Positions 35,489 to 51,164 of a DNA stretch of 64,000 bases are shown here, piece by piece. The notes under the pieces were generated by a model that had not been told where the DNA came from, ran no database searches, and worked only from the letters and a program-made list of their open reading frames with translations. Position 1 is the stretch's first letter, and the number at the start of each line of letters is the position of its first letter. Source of the DNA: Tepidimonas sediminis (GTDB lineage: Bacteria > Pseudomonadota > Gammaproteobacteria > Burkholderiales > Burkholderiaceae_C); the NCBI RefSeq assembly GCF_007556605.1, contig NZ_VJND01000009.1, positions 49,147 to 113,146 on the forward strand, written 5' to 3'. A program made the translations under genes and the position numbers.

Positions 35489-35560
35489 CCCCACGATCTC
35501 TCGCTTCGAGCGGCTGAACCCCACGCCTGGCTGGATCAGGCCCGCGGGGCTGCCCTCGGG
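35489..35560 (-). pseudogene. C-terminal remnant of a second DUF1703-type ATPase
   Basis: The minus strand encodes GLIQPGVGFSRSKREIVG in an open frame with no start of its own. It aligns with the end of the neighbouring intact protein, EVIELGVEFSRAKRQIVG, and the DNA is similar too. It lies between pilR and the intact gene. I read it as the relic of a tandem duplication or of a replaced older copy. Confidence 0.6.
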
Positions 35561-35564
35561 GCGC

Positions 35565-36929
<1,365 letters not shown>

Positions 36930-36957
36930 GGGGTTCGGGGGCGGCAGGGAGGGCCGG

Positions 36958-38643
36958 TCAACTTGCCGGCAGGCTGACCACGAAGGCGTTGCCGGCTCGT
37001 CCGTGCCGGTGCGCGGCCTCGTGGGTCAGGTCGGCATCATAGCGCCGGCACAGCTCGCGCGAGAGGTAGAGCCCGAGGCCGCTGGAGCGGCTGTGCGAGC
37101 TGGCGAACGGCTCGAACAGGTGCTCGCGCAGCGGCGGCTCGATCGGCGCGCTGTCGCTCCAGACCACCAGCGTGGCGCGCTCGCCCTGGCGCGCGGTCTC
37201 GACGCGGATCGCCCCGGGCGCGCCGCTGGCATGCCGGTCGGCGTTGTCCAGCAGGTTGGTCAGCACGCGGCGCAGGTGTTCGGCATCGAAGGTCACGCGC
37301 GTGTCGGCCGCGCCGCGCTGGCGCTGCAGGCGCGCTCCCTGGGGGCGCTGCTGCAGCCATTCCTCCAGCAGGGCGTCGACGGTGGCGTCCAGCGCCAGCG
37401 TGGCGTGGCCGCCCTCGCGCCCGCCGTCCGGCAGCGGGTTGCGCGCCGCCTCCAGCACGTCGTCGATGGTGCGGTTGAGGCGGCGCACGTTCTGCTCGAT
37501 CAGGGTCAGCAGCCGCCGCTGCGCGGGCGAGGGGTCGTCCTCCTGCAGCAGCGCGCTGGCCTGCGCGATGGCGGCCAGCGGGTTGCGGATCTCGTGGGCG
37601 ACGGCGGCGGAGACGCGTCCCATCGCGGCCAGCTTTTCGGTGTGCACGCGCTGCTCCAGCGCGTGCAGGTCCTGCAGCAGCAGGATGTGGGTGCGGGTGT
37701 CGTCCGGGCCGCGGGCCGTCTGCAGCTGGGCGCGCACGCGCTGCGCGCAGCCGTCCGGACGCGGCAGCGCCAGGTCGCGCACGGCGGGTGCCGCGGGCGC
37801 GCCAGCCGGCCGCAGCCATTGCGCCAGCGGCCGCCACGCCACGCTGTGGGCCACCCGCTCGGCCAGTTCGTCGGGGCTGCCGCTGGTGTCGTCCACGCCG
37901 AGCATGCGGGCGGCGGCCGGGTTGACGTAGCGCGGGCGCGCATCCGCGCCGGCCACGACGATGCCTTCGCCCAGGGCGTTGGCGATCAGGCGGTTGACCT
38001 CGGCCTGCAGCTGCGCCTGCGCGCGGCTGCGGCGCGCAGCGGCGGCCTCGCCGGCCAGGCGGGCGGTCAGGTGGCTGGCCAGCAGCGCCACCACCAGCAG
38101 CCCGGTGCCGGTGACGGCGGCCTGCAGCCAGGCCGCGTTGCCGGCGGCCGGCTCCAGCTGCCAGGCGCGCGCCAGCAGCATCAGGGTGGCGGCCGAGGCC
38201 GTGCCCAGCGCCAGCAGGCGCGGGCCCAGCACCGCCGCCAGCAGCACCGGCCAGACGAACAGCGGCGTGAAGTTGAGCCCGCCGGGCGCGAACGCCTCCA
38301 GCAACCCGAAGACCAGCAGGTCGGCCCAGACCGTGACCAGCCAGCGGGCCGAGCCGGCCGCGGCGCCGGCCGCCGGCGGTGGCAGCGACAGCCCCAGGCC
38401 GGCCAGCGCGGCAAAGCCGACGCACAGCGCGACGACCCACGACGGGGTCTGGCCGGCCAGCCAGCCCAGCCCCTCCAGCCCCAGCAGCGCCAGCGCCACC
38501 GCCAGGCGCGCCGTCATCAGCGGACGCCACAGGCGCCGCGCCGTGGCGGTCTCGGCTTCCGCCGTGGCGGCGGGGGTGCCGATCGGCCACGAGGGACGGT
38601 AGCGCGCCGCCGTCTCAGCCTTCCGCCAGTCGCCGGTGTTCAT
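36958..38643 (-). CDS. pilS: sensor histidine kinase, PilS-like
   Basis: A 561-residue kinase with about six N-terminal membrane helices (from [20 protein letters not shown], residues 37-56, to about 190), a short coiled region, a PAS-like segment ([20 protein letters not shown]), the H-box [12 protein letters not shown] (His350) and an ATPase domain with N, G1 and G2 boxes. This layout is that of PilS, which senses pilin in the membrane and controls PilR. The start overlaps the PP0621-type gene by 29 bases with no clear Shine-Dalgarno sequence, so a later start cannot be excluded. Confidence 0.87.
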   Translation of the reverse strand: MNTGDWRKAETAARYRPSWPIGTPAATAEAETATARRLWRPLMTARLAVALALLGLEGLGWLAGQTPSWVVALCVGFAALAGLGLSLPPPAAGAAAGSARWLVTVWADLLVFGLLEAFAPGGLNFTPLFVWPVLLAAVLGPRLLALGTASAATLMLLARAWQLEPAAGNAAWLQAAVTGTGLLVVALLASHLTARLAGEAAAARRSRAQAQLQAEVNRLIANALGEGIVVAGADARPRYVNPAAARMLGVDDTSGSPDELAERVAHSVAWRPLAQWLRPAGAPAAPAVRDLALPRPDGCAQRVRAQLQTARGPDDTRTHILLLQDLHALEQRVHTEKLAAMGRVSAAVAHEIRNPLAAIAQASALLQEDDPSPAQRRLLTLIEQNVRRLNRTIDDVLEAARNPLPDGGREGGHATLALDATVDALLEEWLQQRPQGARLQRQRGAADTRVTFDAEHLRRVLTNLLDNADRHASGAPGAIRVETARQGERATLVVWSDSAPIEPPLREHLFEPFASSHSRSSGLGLYLSRELCRRYDADLTHEAAHRHGRAGNAFVVSLPAS

Positions 38644-38854
38644 CGCTGCAATACGGCCCCAAGCGACCGCGCACGGCGTCGCCGGCCGGCAGGTGCAGCC
38701 CGCAGTGGCGGCAGCGCACCATCGGCTGCGGGGCCGCAGGGCCGGTCGGGGGGGCGGTGGGCGGCCGTTGCCGCGGCACGCGCTGCTGGCGCCACCACAG
38801 CCAGCCCAGCACCACCACCGCCAGCACGAGCAGCCATTTCAGCAGCGGTTGCAT
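38615..38854 (-). CDS. PP0621-family small protein
   Basis: A 79-residue protein with one N-terminal membrane helix (LLKWLLVLAVVVLGWLWW), a Pro-rich linker and a compact C-terminal segment with MVRCRHCGLHLPAGDAV and [12 protein letters not shown]. The CxxC...C...H pattern looks like a small zinc-binding motif and is the signature of the PP0621 family, which is usually found near pilS/pilR in beta- and gammaproteobacteria. Its role is unknown. It overlaps the pilS start by 29 bases, so the two should be coupled. Confidence 0.8.
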   Translation of the reverse strand: MQPLLKWLLVLAVVVLGWLWWRQQRVPRQRPPTAPPTGPAAPQPMVRCRHCGLHLPAGDAVRGRLGPYCSDEHRRLAEG

Positions 38855-38866
38855 CGGGGGTGCTCC

Positions 38867-39664
38867 TCACATGGCGCGGCGCAGGATGACCTCGAGCACG
38901 AAGTGCGACCCCACGTAGCCCAGCAGCAGCAGGGCGCCGGCCGCGTAGAGCATGCGTACCGCCAGGCGGCCGCGCCAGCCCCAGCGCCAGCGGCCCCACA
39001 GCAGCACCGCCAGCACCGCCCACGACAACGCGGTGAAGACGGTCTTGTGCGTGATCCAGCGCGCCGTCGGTGCCAGCAGGGTCGCGAACGTCCAGCCGGC
39101 GATCAGCGTCAGCGTCAGCAGCGCGAACGCCGCCGCCACGAAGCGGAACGTGAGCCGCTCCAGTGCCAGCAGCGGCAGCGCGGTGGGCTGCATGCCGCCG
39201 GCGCGGATGGCCGCTTCGGTGCGCTGCATCATCCAGCCGTGCGCCACCGCCGCGCCGAGCAGCCCGTACGAGGCAAAGCCCAGCGCCCAGTGCAGCGGCA
39301 GCCACGGGGAGGCCAGCGACGGGTAGGCCGTGCCGGGAAACAGCAGCGCCAGCAGCACCGCCGCCGCGCCCAGGCCGGCCAGCGTCCAGCGCGTGCCCAG
39401 CTGGGGGTAGAGCTGCGTTTCCACCGCGTAGACGGCCAGCACCAGCCACGCCGTCACCGAAAGCGTCGGCGCGAAGCCGAAGCGCACCGGCACCGAGCCG
39501 AAGGTGGCCGCCAGCGCCAGCGCGTGCAGCGCCAGCGTCGCCCACACCAGCCCCGTGACGGCCGCGCGGCCCAGCCGCGCCGCGCCCAGCGCCAGCGCCG
39601 CGTAGCCGGCCGCCGCGCCCAACGCCGGCACCACCGTCCACCAGGGGCTCGCCGATACAATCAT
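38867..39664 (-). CDS. ypjD: CcsA/YpjD-type cytochrome c assembly family membrane protein
   Basis: A 265-residue membrane protein with about eight helices. It contains conserved histidines in PLHWALGFASYGLL, AGWTFA and THKTVFTALSWAVLAVLLWGRW-type segments and belongs to the cytochrome_C_asm family of haem-handling proteins. It is divergent from ffh, as ypjD is in Escherichia coli. The ATG at 39664 is preceded by TACACT ending 6 bases upstream and lacks a Shine-Dalgarno sequence. Its exact role is unknown; YpjD is not one of the core Ccm or Ccs components. Confidence 0.85.
   Translation of the reverse strand: MIVSASPWWTVVPALGAAAGYAALALGAARLGRAAVTGLVWATLALHALALAATFGSVPVRFGFAPTLSVTAWLVLAVYAVETQLYPQLGTRWTLAGLGAAAVLLALLFPGTAYPSLASPWLPLHWALGFASYGLLGAAVAHGWMMQRTEAAIRAGGMQPTALPLLALERLTFRFVAAAFALLTLTLIAGWTFATLLAPTARWITHKTVFTALSWAVLAVLLWGRWRWGWRGRLAVRMLYAAGALLLLGYVGSHFVLEVILRRAM
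39656..39661 (+). promoter_or_regulatory. candidate -10 of ffh
   Basis: TACAAT at 39656-39661 predicts a start near 39668 and a leader of about 22 bases with AACGAAGG as ribosome-binding site. It lies inside the 5' end of the divergent ypjD. Confidence 0.45.
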
Positions 39665-39670
39665 CCGCCT

Positions 39671-39676
39671 AGTGTA
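39671..39676 (-). promoter_or_regulatory. candidate -10 of ypjD (leaderless)
   Basis: Minus-strand TACACT ends 6 bases before the ypjD ATG. The two divergent promoters overlap, so the polymerases would interfere. Confidence 0.4.
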
Positions 39677-39689
39677 ACGAAGGCCCGCC

Positions 39690-41063
<1,374 letters not shown>

Positions 41064-41119
41064 CCGGCGCACGCCCCGCTGCCTTGACGCAACGCAAGCG
41101 GGCCGCGGCGCAGGCGGCG

Positions 41120-41125
41120 TACGAT
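41120..41125 (+). promoter_or_regulatory. candidate -10 of the CbiM-like gene (leaderless)
   Basis: TACGAT ends 7 bases before a GTG at 41133. No Shine-Dalgarno sequence. Confidence 0.3.
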
Positions 41126-41132
41126 GGCGGGC

Positions 41133-41759
41133 GTGATGGTGCTGGAGCTTGCCCTGACGGCGCTGGCGCTGGCTGCGGCCTTGGCCGTGCGGCCGTGGCG
41201 GCTGTTGCGCGGACCGCTGCTGTCGCCGACGCTGGCGGCGGTGGTGCTGTTGCCGTGGTTCTGGCTGCTGCCGCAGAAGCTGCCCAGCGGCATGGCGGTG
41301 CAGTTCTCGGGGGCCAGCCTGCTGGTGCTGATGCTGGGCTGGCCGCTGGCGGTGCCGGTGCTGGCGCTGGTGGCGCTGCTGGTCTGGCTGCTGGGGCAGG
41401 CGGGCTGGGAGGCGGTGCTGTCGCAGTGGGTCTGGGTCGGGCTGGTGCCGGCGACGCTGGCGCTGCTGATCGGCTGGGCGCTGCGGCGCTGGCTGCCGCC
41501 CAACGTGTTCATCTACACGCTGGGGCGCGGCTTCCTCGGCACCGCGGTGGCGCTGTTCGCCTCCGGCGCGCTGTACGAGGGCATCCACCACCTGATGGAA
41601 GGCGTCACCGTGCACGAGGCGCTGGTGGCGCGCTGGCTGATGGCCTGGGGCGACGCCTTCCTGACCGGGCTGTTCGCGGCGGTGTTCGTGGCGTTTGCCC
41701 CGCAGTGGCTGGCCACCTGGTCCGACGAGCGCTACCTGCGCCCGCCGCCCAAGGCGTGA
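41133..41759 (+). CDS. energy-coupling-factor permease-like (CbiM/COG3235) membrane protein
   Basis: A protein of about 208 residues with six hydrophobic helices. It includes the family-like segments LPSGMAVQFSGASLLVLMLGWPLAV, WLPPNVFIYTLGRGFLGTAVA and MAWGDAFLTGLFAAVFVAF, resembling the COG3235/CbiM-type predicted membrane proteins tied to metal or vitamin uptake. No ATPase or T-component gene is nearby, so transport function is uncertain. The start may be ATG 41124, GTG 41133 or ATG 41136; GTG 41133 fits a leaderless transcript from TACGAT. Confidence 0.65.
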   Translation: MMVLELALTALALAAALAVRPWRLLRGPLLSPTLAAVVLLPWFWLLPQKLPSGMAVQFSGASLLVLMLGWPLAVPVLALVALLVWLLGQAGWEAVLSQWVWVGLVPATLALLIGWALRRWLPPNVFIYTLGRGFLGTAVALFASGALYEGIHHLMEGVTVHEALVARWLMAWGDAFLTGLFAAVFVAFAPQWLATWSDERYLRPPPKA

Positions 41760-41793
41760 CGCGGCTGCGCGTGCGCGGGCGACGTCCGGCCCC

Positions 41794-41799
41794 TACAAT
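41794..41799 (+). promoter_or_regulatory. candidate -10 of the nucleotidyltransferase gene (leaderless)
   Basis: TACAAT ends 7 bases before the ATG at 41807 and overlaps a further upstream ATG (41798), which is thereby unlikely as start. Confidence 0.4.
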
Positions 41800-41806
41800 G
41801 GCCCGC

Positions 41807-42127
41807 ATGAATGCCAAGGTTGGCTGGGACGGTCTCGATCCGCGCGATCGGGCTGTCATCCTCGGATTGCTGATGCCGGTGGCGCGCCGCCACGGGGCGC
41901 AAGTGCGCCTGTTCGGCTCGCGGGCGCGCGGGGACGCGCGCCCGCAGTCGGATATCGACCTCGCCCTGTGCGCGGGGAATCCGTTGCCGGCGGATGAGCT
42001 GGCCGCCCTGCGCGAGGCGCTGGAAGCTTCCAGCGTTCCGTTCCGCATCGATTTGGTGGACCATGCGCGTGCCGGCCCGGCGCTGCGGCAGGCGATCGAG
42101 CGCGAGGGCGTCCCATGGACCGGCTGA
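41807..42127 (+). CDS. minimal nucleotidyltransferase (MNT-like)
   Basis: A 106-residue nucleotidyltransferase with RLFGSRARGDARPQSDIDLA, the G-S-R-A-R-G-x(n)-S-D-I-D motif of MNT proteins, and a C-terminal IDLVDHARAGPALRQAIEREG. It overlaps the next gene by 13 bases. Paired MNT/HI0074-type proteins form complexes; several are toxin-antitoxin-like. The two nucleotidyltransferase loci in this window (here and at 33.5 kb) belong to different partner subtypes. Confidence 0.85.
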   Translation: MNAKVGWDGLDPRDRAVILGLLMPVARRHGAQVRLFGSRARGDARPQSDIDLALCAGNPLPADELAALREALEASSVPFRIDLVDHARAGPALRQAIEREGVPWTG

Positions 42128-42519
42128 CGCGGCGGCTGGAGGTCGCCGACCGGGCCCTGGCGACGCTGGAGGAGCTGGCCGCCGAGCCGTTCTCGCCGCT
42201 CCTGCGGGACGCCTCCATCCAGCGTTTCGAATACACCTTCGAGGCGGTCTGGAAGGCGGCGCAGGCCGTGCTGCAGCAGCATTTCGGTGTCGAGCTGGCT
42301 TCGCCGAAGCCGGTGGTGCGGGCCTGTTTCGAAAACGGCCTGCTGACCGAGGAGGAGGCGCGGCAGGCGCTGGCCATGGTGGATCATCGCAACCTGACGG
42401 CGCACACCTACGACGAGGCGCTGGCCGAGGCCATCTTCTCCGCGCTGCCCGGCTATCGCGTCTTGCTGCGGCGCTGGCTGCAGCGGCTGGCGCAGGCCGG
42501 CGTTCAATCCCGCTCGTAG
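42115..42519 (+). CDS. nucleotidyltransferase substrate-binding protein, HI0074 family
   Basis: A 134-residue all-helical protein: RLTRRLEVADRALATLEEL, QRFEYTFEAVWKAAQAVL and a final ALAMVDHRNLTAHTYDEALAE. The R-(F)-E-Y-(T/A)-(F/W)-E-x-x-W-K and D-x-R-N-x-(T/A)-x-H-x-Y blocks are those of HI0074, which binds substrate for its nucleotidyltransferase partner HI0073. It overlaps its partner gene by 13 bases and the convergent folA by 16 bases. Confidence 0.88.
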   Translation: MDRLTRRLEVADRALATLEELAAEPFSPLLRDASIQRFEYTFEAVWKAAQAVLQQHFGVELASPKPVVRACFENGLLTEEEARQALAMVDHRNLTAHTYDEALAEAIFSALPGYRVLLRRWLQRLAQAGVQSRS

Positions 42520-43037
42520 GTCACGAAGGCAAACGGCAGCCCGTCGGCGCTGACGTGCGGCTCGCGCGCCGTCTCGCGCCAGCCGGGCCCCAGCACCGGG
42601 GCGAAGGCGTCGCCGTCGAAGGCGCGCGCGATCTCGGTGACGATGGCGCGGCGCGCCAGCGGCTCGGCTTGGGCATAGACCTGCGCGCCGCCGATCACCC
42701 ACACCTCCGCAGGCGGCTGCCCGTCCGGCCCGCGCAGCGCGCGGCAGTGCGCCAGCGCCGCCTCGAGGCTTTCCACCGGCACCGCGCCGGCGGCGGCCAG
42801 CTCCGCCGCGCGCGCCGCGTCGCGCGTCAGCACCAGGTTGACGCGCCCGGGCAGCGGGCGAAAGCGCGGCGGCAGCGACGCCCACGTCGTGCGCCCCATG
42901 ATGACCGGGCAGCCCTGCGTGAGGCGGCGGAAGTGCGCCAGATCCTCCGGCAGGTGCCACGGCAGGGCGGGGTGGCCGTCGCGGGTGCAGCCGATGACGC
43001 CGTTGGCGGCGCGGGCGAGGATCAGGTTCAGTCGCAT
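42504..43037 (-). CDS. folA: dihydrofolate reductase
   Basis: A 177-residue enzyme that reduces dihydrofolate to tetrahydrofolate with NADPH. The family pattern is clear: NLILARAANGVIGCTRDG, LPWHLPEDLAHFRRLT with the active-site acid, VIMGRTTWASLP, and VIGGAQVYAQAEPLARR. It is slightly longer than typical bacterial forms owing to a loop around residue 80. It lies 18 bases after the HpaI-like aldolase gene on the same strand and overlaps the HI0074-like gene tail to tail. thyA is not in the window. Confidence 0.93.
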   Translation of the reverse strand: MRLNLILARAANGVIGCTRDGHPALPWHLPEDLAHFRRLTQGCPVIMGRTTWASLPPRFRPLPGRVNLVLTRDAARAAELAAAGAVPVESLEAALAHCRALRGPDGQPPAEVWVIGGAQVYAQAEPLARRAIVTEIARAFDGDAFAPVLGPGWRETAREPHVSADGLPFAFVTYERD

Positions 43038-43055
43038 GGTGGGCGGCGTGCGCGT

Positions 43056-43862
43056 TCAGGTTCGAAATGGCGCCAGCGCCGCGACGGCCGCCGCCTTGAG
43101 CAGCAGGGCGTCCACGCCCACGGCAACGAAGCAGGCGCCGGCCTGCAGCCAGCGCCGTGCCGCTTCGGGCTGGGGGGCGATGATGCCGGCGGCCTTGCCC
43201 GCTGCACGGATGCGGGCGATGCCTTGGGCGATGGCCGCCTGCACCTCGGGATGGTCCGGCTGGCCGGGGTGACCCATGCTCGCACTCAGATCCGCCGGGC
43301 CGATGAAGACGCCATCCACGCCGGGGGTGGCGGCGATCGCGTCCAGGTGGTGCAGGGCCTGCGCCGTCTCGGCCTGCACCAGCACGCAGATCTGCTCGTT
43401 GGCCTCGTGCACATAGGCGGGGTAGGCCTGCCAGCGCGAAGCCCGCGCCAGCGCGCTGCCCGTGCCGCGCACGCCCCGCGGCGGGTACAGGGCCGCCCGC
43501 ACGACCTGGGCGGCTTGCTCCGGGGTATCGACCATGGGCACCAGCAGCGTCTGCGCGCCGATGTCCAGATACTGTTTGATCAGGGTGGTGCCGACGTCAC
43601 CCGTGCCGATCGGCACGCGCACCACGGGGTGGGGCGCGGCACGCCCCGGGGGCAGGGCCGCGCTGCCGCTGGCGATGGCCTGAAGCTGCGCCAGCGTACG
43701 GCGCAGATCGTTGGGGGCATGCTCGCCGTCGATCAGCAGCCAGTCGTACCCGACGCCCGCCAGCAGTTCGGCGCTGTAGGGGTCGGCCAGGCCCAGCCAC
43801 AGCCCGATCTGCGGCTGTCCAGCGGCCAGGGCCTGCTTGAAGGCGTTGCGCGGTGTGTGCAT
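43056..43862 (-). CDS. HpcH/HpaI family class II aldolase
   Basis: A 268-residue metal-dependent pyruvate aldolase. Landmarks are [30 protein letters not shown] with the general-base His, [10 protein letters not shown] with the metal-binding Glu, and [17 protein letters not shown]. It is close to 4-hydroxy-2-oxoheptanedioate aldolase and 2-dehydro-3-deoxyglucarate aldolase. Catabolic partners are absent from the neighbourhood, so the physiological substrate is open. The ATG has no Shine-Dalgarno sequence and TATGCT ends 6 bases upstream. It precedes folA in the same direction. Confidence 0.88.
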   Translation of the reverse strand: MHTPRNAFKQALAAGQPQIGLWLGLADPYSAELLAGVGYDWLLIDGEHAPNDLRRTLAQLQAIASGSAALPPGRAAPHPVVRVPIGTGDVGTTLIKQYLDIGAQTLLVPMVDTPEQAAQVVRAALYPPRGVRGTGSALARASRWQAYPAYVHEANEQICVLVQAETAQALHHLDAIAATPGVDGVFIGPADLSASMGHPGQPDHPEVQAAIAQGIARIRAAGKAAGIIAPQPEAARRWLQAGACFVAVGVDALLLKAAAVAALAPFRT

Positions 43863-43868
43863 CCGGGC

Positions 43869-43874
43869 AGCATA
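43869..43874 (-). promoter_or_regulatory. candidate -10 of the HpaI-like aldolase gene (leaderless)
   Basis: Minus-strand TATGCT ends 6 bases before the ATG at 43862. Confidence 0.4.
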
Positions 43875-43934
43875 CCGCAGCCGGGGCGGCCCGGCGGCCG
43901 GTGACCGTGCGCGCTTGGGCGCCTTCGCGTGCCC

Positions 43935-43940
43935 CACAAT
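43935..43940 (+). promoter_or_regulatory. candidate -10 of the nitronate monooxygenase gene (leaderless)
   Basis: CACAAT ends 6 bases before the ATG at 43947. No Shine-Dalgarno sequence. Confidence 0.35.
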
Positions 43941-43946
43941 GGGGCC

Positions 43947-45005
43947 ATGAACGATTGGCTCGACCGGCTGGGCCTGCGCCTGCCCATCATCCAGGCGCCG
44001 ATGGCGGGTTCGCAGGGCAGCGACCTGGCGCTGGCGGTCACGGCGGCGGGGGGCTTGGGCTCCTTGCCGGCGGCGACGCTGTCGCCCGATGCACTGCGCG
44101 CGGAACTGCGGCGGCTGCGCGACGGGGCGCGCGGGCCGTGGGCGGTGAACTTCTTTTGCCACGCGCCGCCCGGGCACGATGCGGCGCGCGAGGCCGCGTG
44201 GATGGCGCGGCTGGCACCGCACTACCGTGCCGCGGGGCTGACCCCGCCCACAGGCCCGGCGGTGGCCGCGCGGGCGCCGTTCGACGCCGCGGTGGCGGAG
44301 CTGGTGGCCCCTTACCGGCCGCCGGTGGTGAGCTTTCACTTCGGCCTGCCGGCGCCGGATCTGTTGGCCCGGGTCAAGTCGTGGGGCGCGGTGGTGCTGT
44401 CGTCGGCCACCACGGTGGAGGAGGCCCGCTGGCTGGAGACGCACGGTGCCGACGCCATCATCGCCCAGGGGCTGGAGGCGGGTGGCCACCGCGGCATGTT
44501 CCTGACCGACGACCTGTCAACGCAGCTGGGGACGCTGGCGCTGCTGCCACAGGTGGTGCGGGCCGTGCGGGTGCCGGTCATCGCCGCGGGCGGGATCGCA
44601 GACGCTGCCGGGGTGGCGGCGGCGCGGGCGCTGGGCGCGGCCGCGGTGCAGGTCGGCACCGCCTACCTGCTGTGCCCGGAGGCCTCGCCCCATCCCCTGC
44701 ACCGCGCCGCGCTGCAGGGGCCGGGCGCGGCGCAGACGGCGCTGACCAACGTCTTCACCGGCCGGCCGGCGCGCGGCATCGTCAACCGCGCGATGCGCGC
44801 GCTCGCCGACGGCGCGGTGGGCTGGTGCGCCGATGCGCCGGCCTTCCCGCTCGCCGCTCATGGGCTGGCACCGCTGCGCGCACAGGCCGAGGCGGCCGGG
44901 CGCGACGACTGGACGCCGCTGTGGGCGGGGCAGGCGGCGCCGCTGTGCCGCCCGCAGCCCGCGGCGGATCTGACCCGGGCCCTCGCCGCGGGCTGGGCCT
45001 CGTAG
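43947..45005 (+). CDS. nitronate monooxygenase (FMN-dependent, 2-nitropropane dioxygenase family)
   Basis: A 352-residue TIM-barrel flavoprotein. It has the N-terminal [24 protein letters not shown], the conserved VSFHFGLP, the FMN-site [16 protein letters not shown] and [23 protein letters not shown], and [10 protein letters not shown]. These are the class I nitronate monooxygenase motifs; the enzyme oxidises alkyl nitronates such as propionate 3-nitronate. The ATG at 43947 begins the conserved N-terminus. It is divergent from the aldolase gene, with overlapping promoter space of about 80 bases. Confidence 0.92.
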   Translation: MNDWLDRLGLRLPIIQAPMAGSQGSDLALAVTAAGGLGSLPAATLSPDALRAELRRLRDGARGPWAVNFFCHAPPGHDAAREAAWMARLAPHYRAAGLTPPTGPAVAARAPFDAAVAELVAPYRPPVVSFHFGLPAPDLLARVKSWGAVVLSSATTVEEARWLETHGADAIIAQGLEAGGHRGMFLTDDLSTQLGTLALLPQVVRAVRVPVIAAGGIADAAGVAAARALGAAAVQVGTAYLLCPEASPHPLHRAALQGPGAAQTALTNVFTGRPARGIVNRAMRALADGAVGWCADAPAFPLAAHGLAPLRAQAEAAGRDDWTPLWAGQAAPLCRPQPAADLTRALAAGWAS

Positions 45006-45038
45006 AATGAATGGTTTGCTCCACGCTTCCCGACCGAC

Positions 45039-47683
<2,645 letters not shown>

Positions 47684-47696
<13 letters not shown>

Positions 47697-48655
47697 CCGG
47701 TGTCCCCGGGCGGCGCCGGGGCGGGTGAAGCCGGCGTCGTCGCGGGCGACTGCGGCGGCTGCGCGCGCATGTGCTCGACGAAGCGTCGCGCCGCCAGCGA
47801 CAGGCGGCGGTCGCGCCGCCACACCAGCATCCAGCGCCGCTGGATCGGCGTGCCGGCCATCGGCACGATGGCCACGCCGTCGCGCGCCGGGTCGTCGGCC
47901 AGCGCGTGGCGCGACAGGAATGCCACCCCGAGCCCGGCGGCCACCGCGTGCTTGATGGCCTCGTTGCTGCCGAGCGTGGCGCGGATCTGCGGCTGGCGCC
48001 CCTGCGCGCGCAGCCACTCCTCGGTGGCCAGCCGCGTGCCGGAGCCCGGTTCGCGCAGCAGCAGTGGCGCGCCGTCCAGCAGCCGCCGCGGCACGCGCGC
48101 CAGCCGCGTCCACGGGTGATCGACCGGCGCGATCAGCACCAGCGGGTTGTCCATCAGCGGCACGCCTTCCAGCGGCGGCTGCTCCGGCGGCATCATCATC
48201 ACCGCCAGCTCGATGGCCTCCTCGCGCAGGCGGCGCACCACGGCGTCGCGGTTGTCCACCGCCAGCTCGATCTCGATGCCCGGGTGCTCGGTGGTGTAGC
48301 GGTGCAGCCACTGGGCGATGAAGTACTCGGTGGTGGTGACGCCGGCGATGCGCAGCACGCCGCGCTCCAGCCCGTGCAGCGCCTGCAGCTCGTCCTCGAA
48401 GCGCTGCCAGCGCGCGAACATGTCCAGCGCCGCCGCGCGCAGCAGCTGCGCCGCCTCGGTCGGGCGGATGCCGCGGCCGGCCGGCTCCACCAGCACCGCG
48501 TCCAGCGCCTGCTGCAGCTCGTGGATCTGGGCCGAGACGGTCGGCTGCGTCAGGTGCAGCTCCTGCGCCGCGCGCGTGATCGAGCCGAGCCGCACCACCG
48601 CCTCCAGCGTGCGCAGCTGGTGAAAGGTGGCGCGCGGGGGGCGGATGGTTTTCAT
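47684..48655 (-). CDS. LysR-type transcriptional regulator (CbbR-like)
   Basis: A 323-residue regulator. The N-terminal winged helix contains [20 protein letters not shown] and [20 protein letters not shown], and the effector-binding domain follows ([17 protein letters not shown] and [23 protein letters not shown]). The binding domain is closest in style to CbbR/CysB-like regulators. It is divergent from the isocitrate dehydrogenase gene with 83 bases between, so this gene is its natural target. The ATG at 48655 begins the conserved region and an ATG 33 bases upstream is less likely. The C-terminus is Pro/Ala-rich. Confidence 0.88.
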
Positions 48656-48691
48656 TGATGAAATCCTATGTAAAAAATAGAAATGCATGAT

Positions 48692-48701
48692 TTGAATTCA
48701 A
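48692..48701. promoter_or_regulatory. candidate LysR operator between the regulator and icd
   Basis: A perfect palindrome TTGAATTCAA lies in an AT-rich stretch between the divergent genes, with TGCAT and ATGCA repeats flanking it off-centre. It is a plausible binding site for the adjacent LysR protein. Confidence 0.35.
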
Positions 48702-48738
48702 TGCAATGATGGGGCACACTGAGGAGGTTGTCAACGCC

Positions 48739-50204
<1,466 letters not shown>

Positions 50205-50217
<13 letters not shown>

Positions 50218-51164
50218 GGCGGCGGGGCCAGCGCGCGTCGGCTCTCGAAGCGGCGCCGCTGGCCGGTCAGCGGGTCGTCGAACGCGATGGCGCGCGCCAG
50301 CAGGCGCAGCGGTTCGGCGTGGTCGTCCGGGTCGTCGGGTCCGCGGCGCACCGTGGGATAGAACGGGTCGCCCAGGATGGGCAGGCCCAGCGCCGCCATG
50401 TGCACGCGCAGCTGGTGGCGCTTGCCGGTGAGTGGCCGCAGCCGCCAGCGCGCCCAGCGGCCGTCCGGGCCGAGCCGCTCGATCGGCTCGATCCAGGTCT
50501 CGCTGTTGGGCGGCAGTCCCTCCTCGGCGGTGGCCTCGCGCATGCGGAAGAAGGCGGCCTCGTCCTCGCGCAGGTGGCTGAGGCGCCGCTGCGGCCACGG
50601 CAGGTCGCCGCGCCACGGCGCGATCGCCTCGTATTCCTTGTCGATGCGACGCTCGCGGAACAGTCGCTGGTAGGCGTCCCGTTCGCTGGCGCGCACGCTG
50701 AACAGCACCAGCCCGGCGGTGTCGCGGTCGATGCGATGCAGCGGGCTGAGTTCGGGCAGGCCCAGCGCCGCCTTCAGCCGCACCAGCAGCGACTGGCGCA
50801 CGTAGCGCCCGCCCGGCGTGACGGGCACGAAGTGCGGCTTGTCGATCACCAGCAGGTGGTCGTCGCGGAAGACGATCGGGGCTTCGAACGGAACCGGCGC
50901 CTCATCGGGCACGTCCCGCCAGTAGTGGATGCGCTGGCCGTGCAGGTAGGGGCTGTGCTCGTCCAGCGGCTGCCCCTCTTGGTCCAGCACTTCGCCGCGG
51001 CGCAGGCGCGCGCGCCAGACCTCGCGCGGCACGTGCGGCATGCGCTCGGCCAGGCAGTCCAGCAGCGTCGGCCAAGGGCAGTGGCGCAGCCGCGGCAGCG
51101 CCAGGCAGCTGGGACTGACGCCATCGCGCAACGGGATGGCAGGGGGACGGGGCGGGCGGGCCAT
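50205..51164 (-). CDS. RluA-family pseudouridine synthase
   Basis: A 319-residue enzyme with the catalytic motif HRIDRDTAGLVLF (Asp in HRIDR-D), KEYEAI, and the C-terminal PLTGKRHQLRVHMAALGLPILGDPFYP. It isomerises uridine in rRNA or tRNA; the exact site cannot be read from sequence. The N-terminal S4-like part is degenerate (VWRARLRRGEVLDQEGQPL). The first gene of the run is the FAD oxidoreductase upstream; here the ATG overlaps the ribD stop by one base (TGATG), so they are coupled. Confidence 0.88.
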
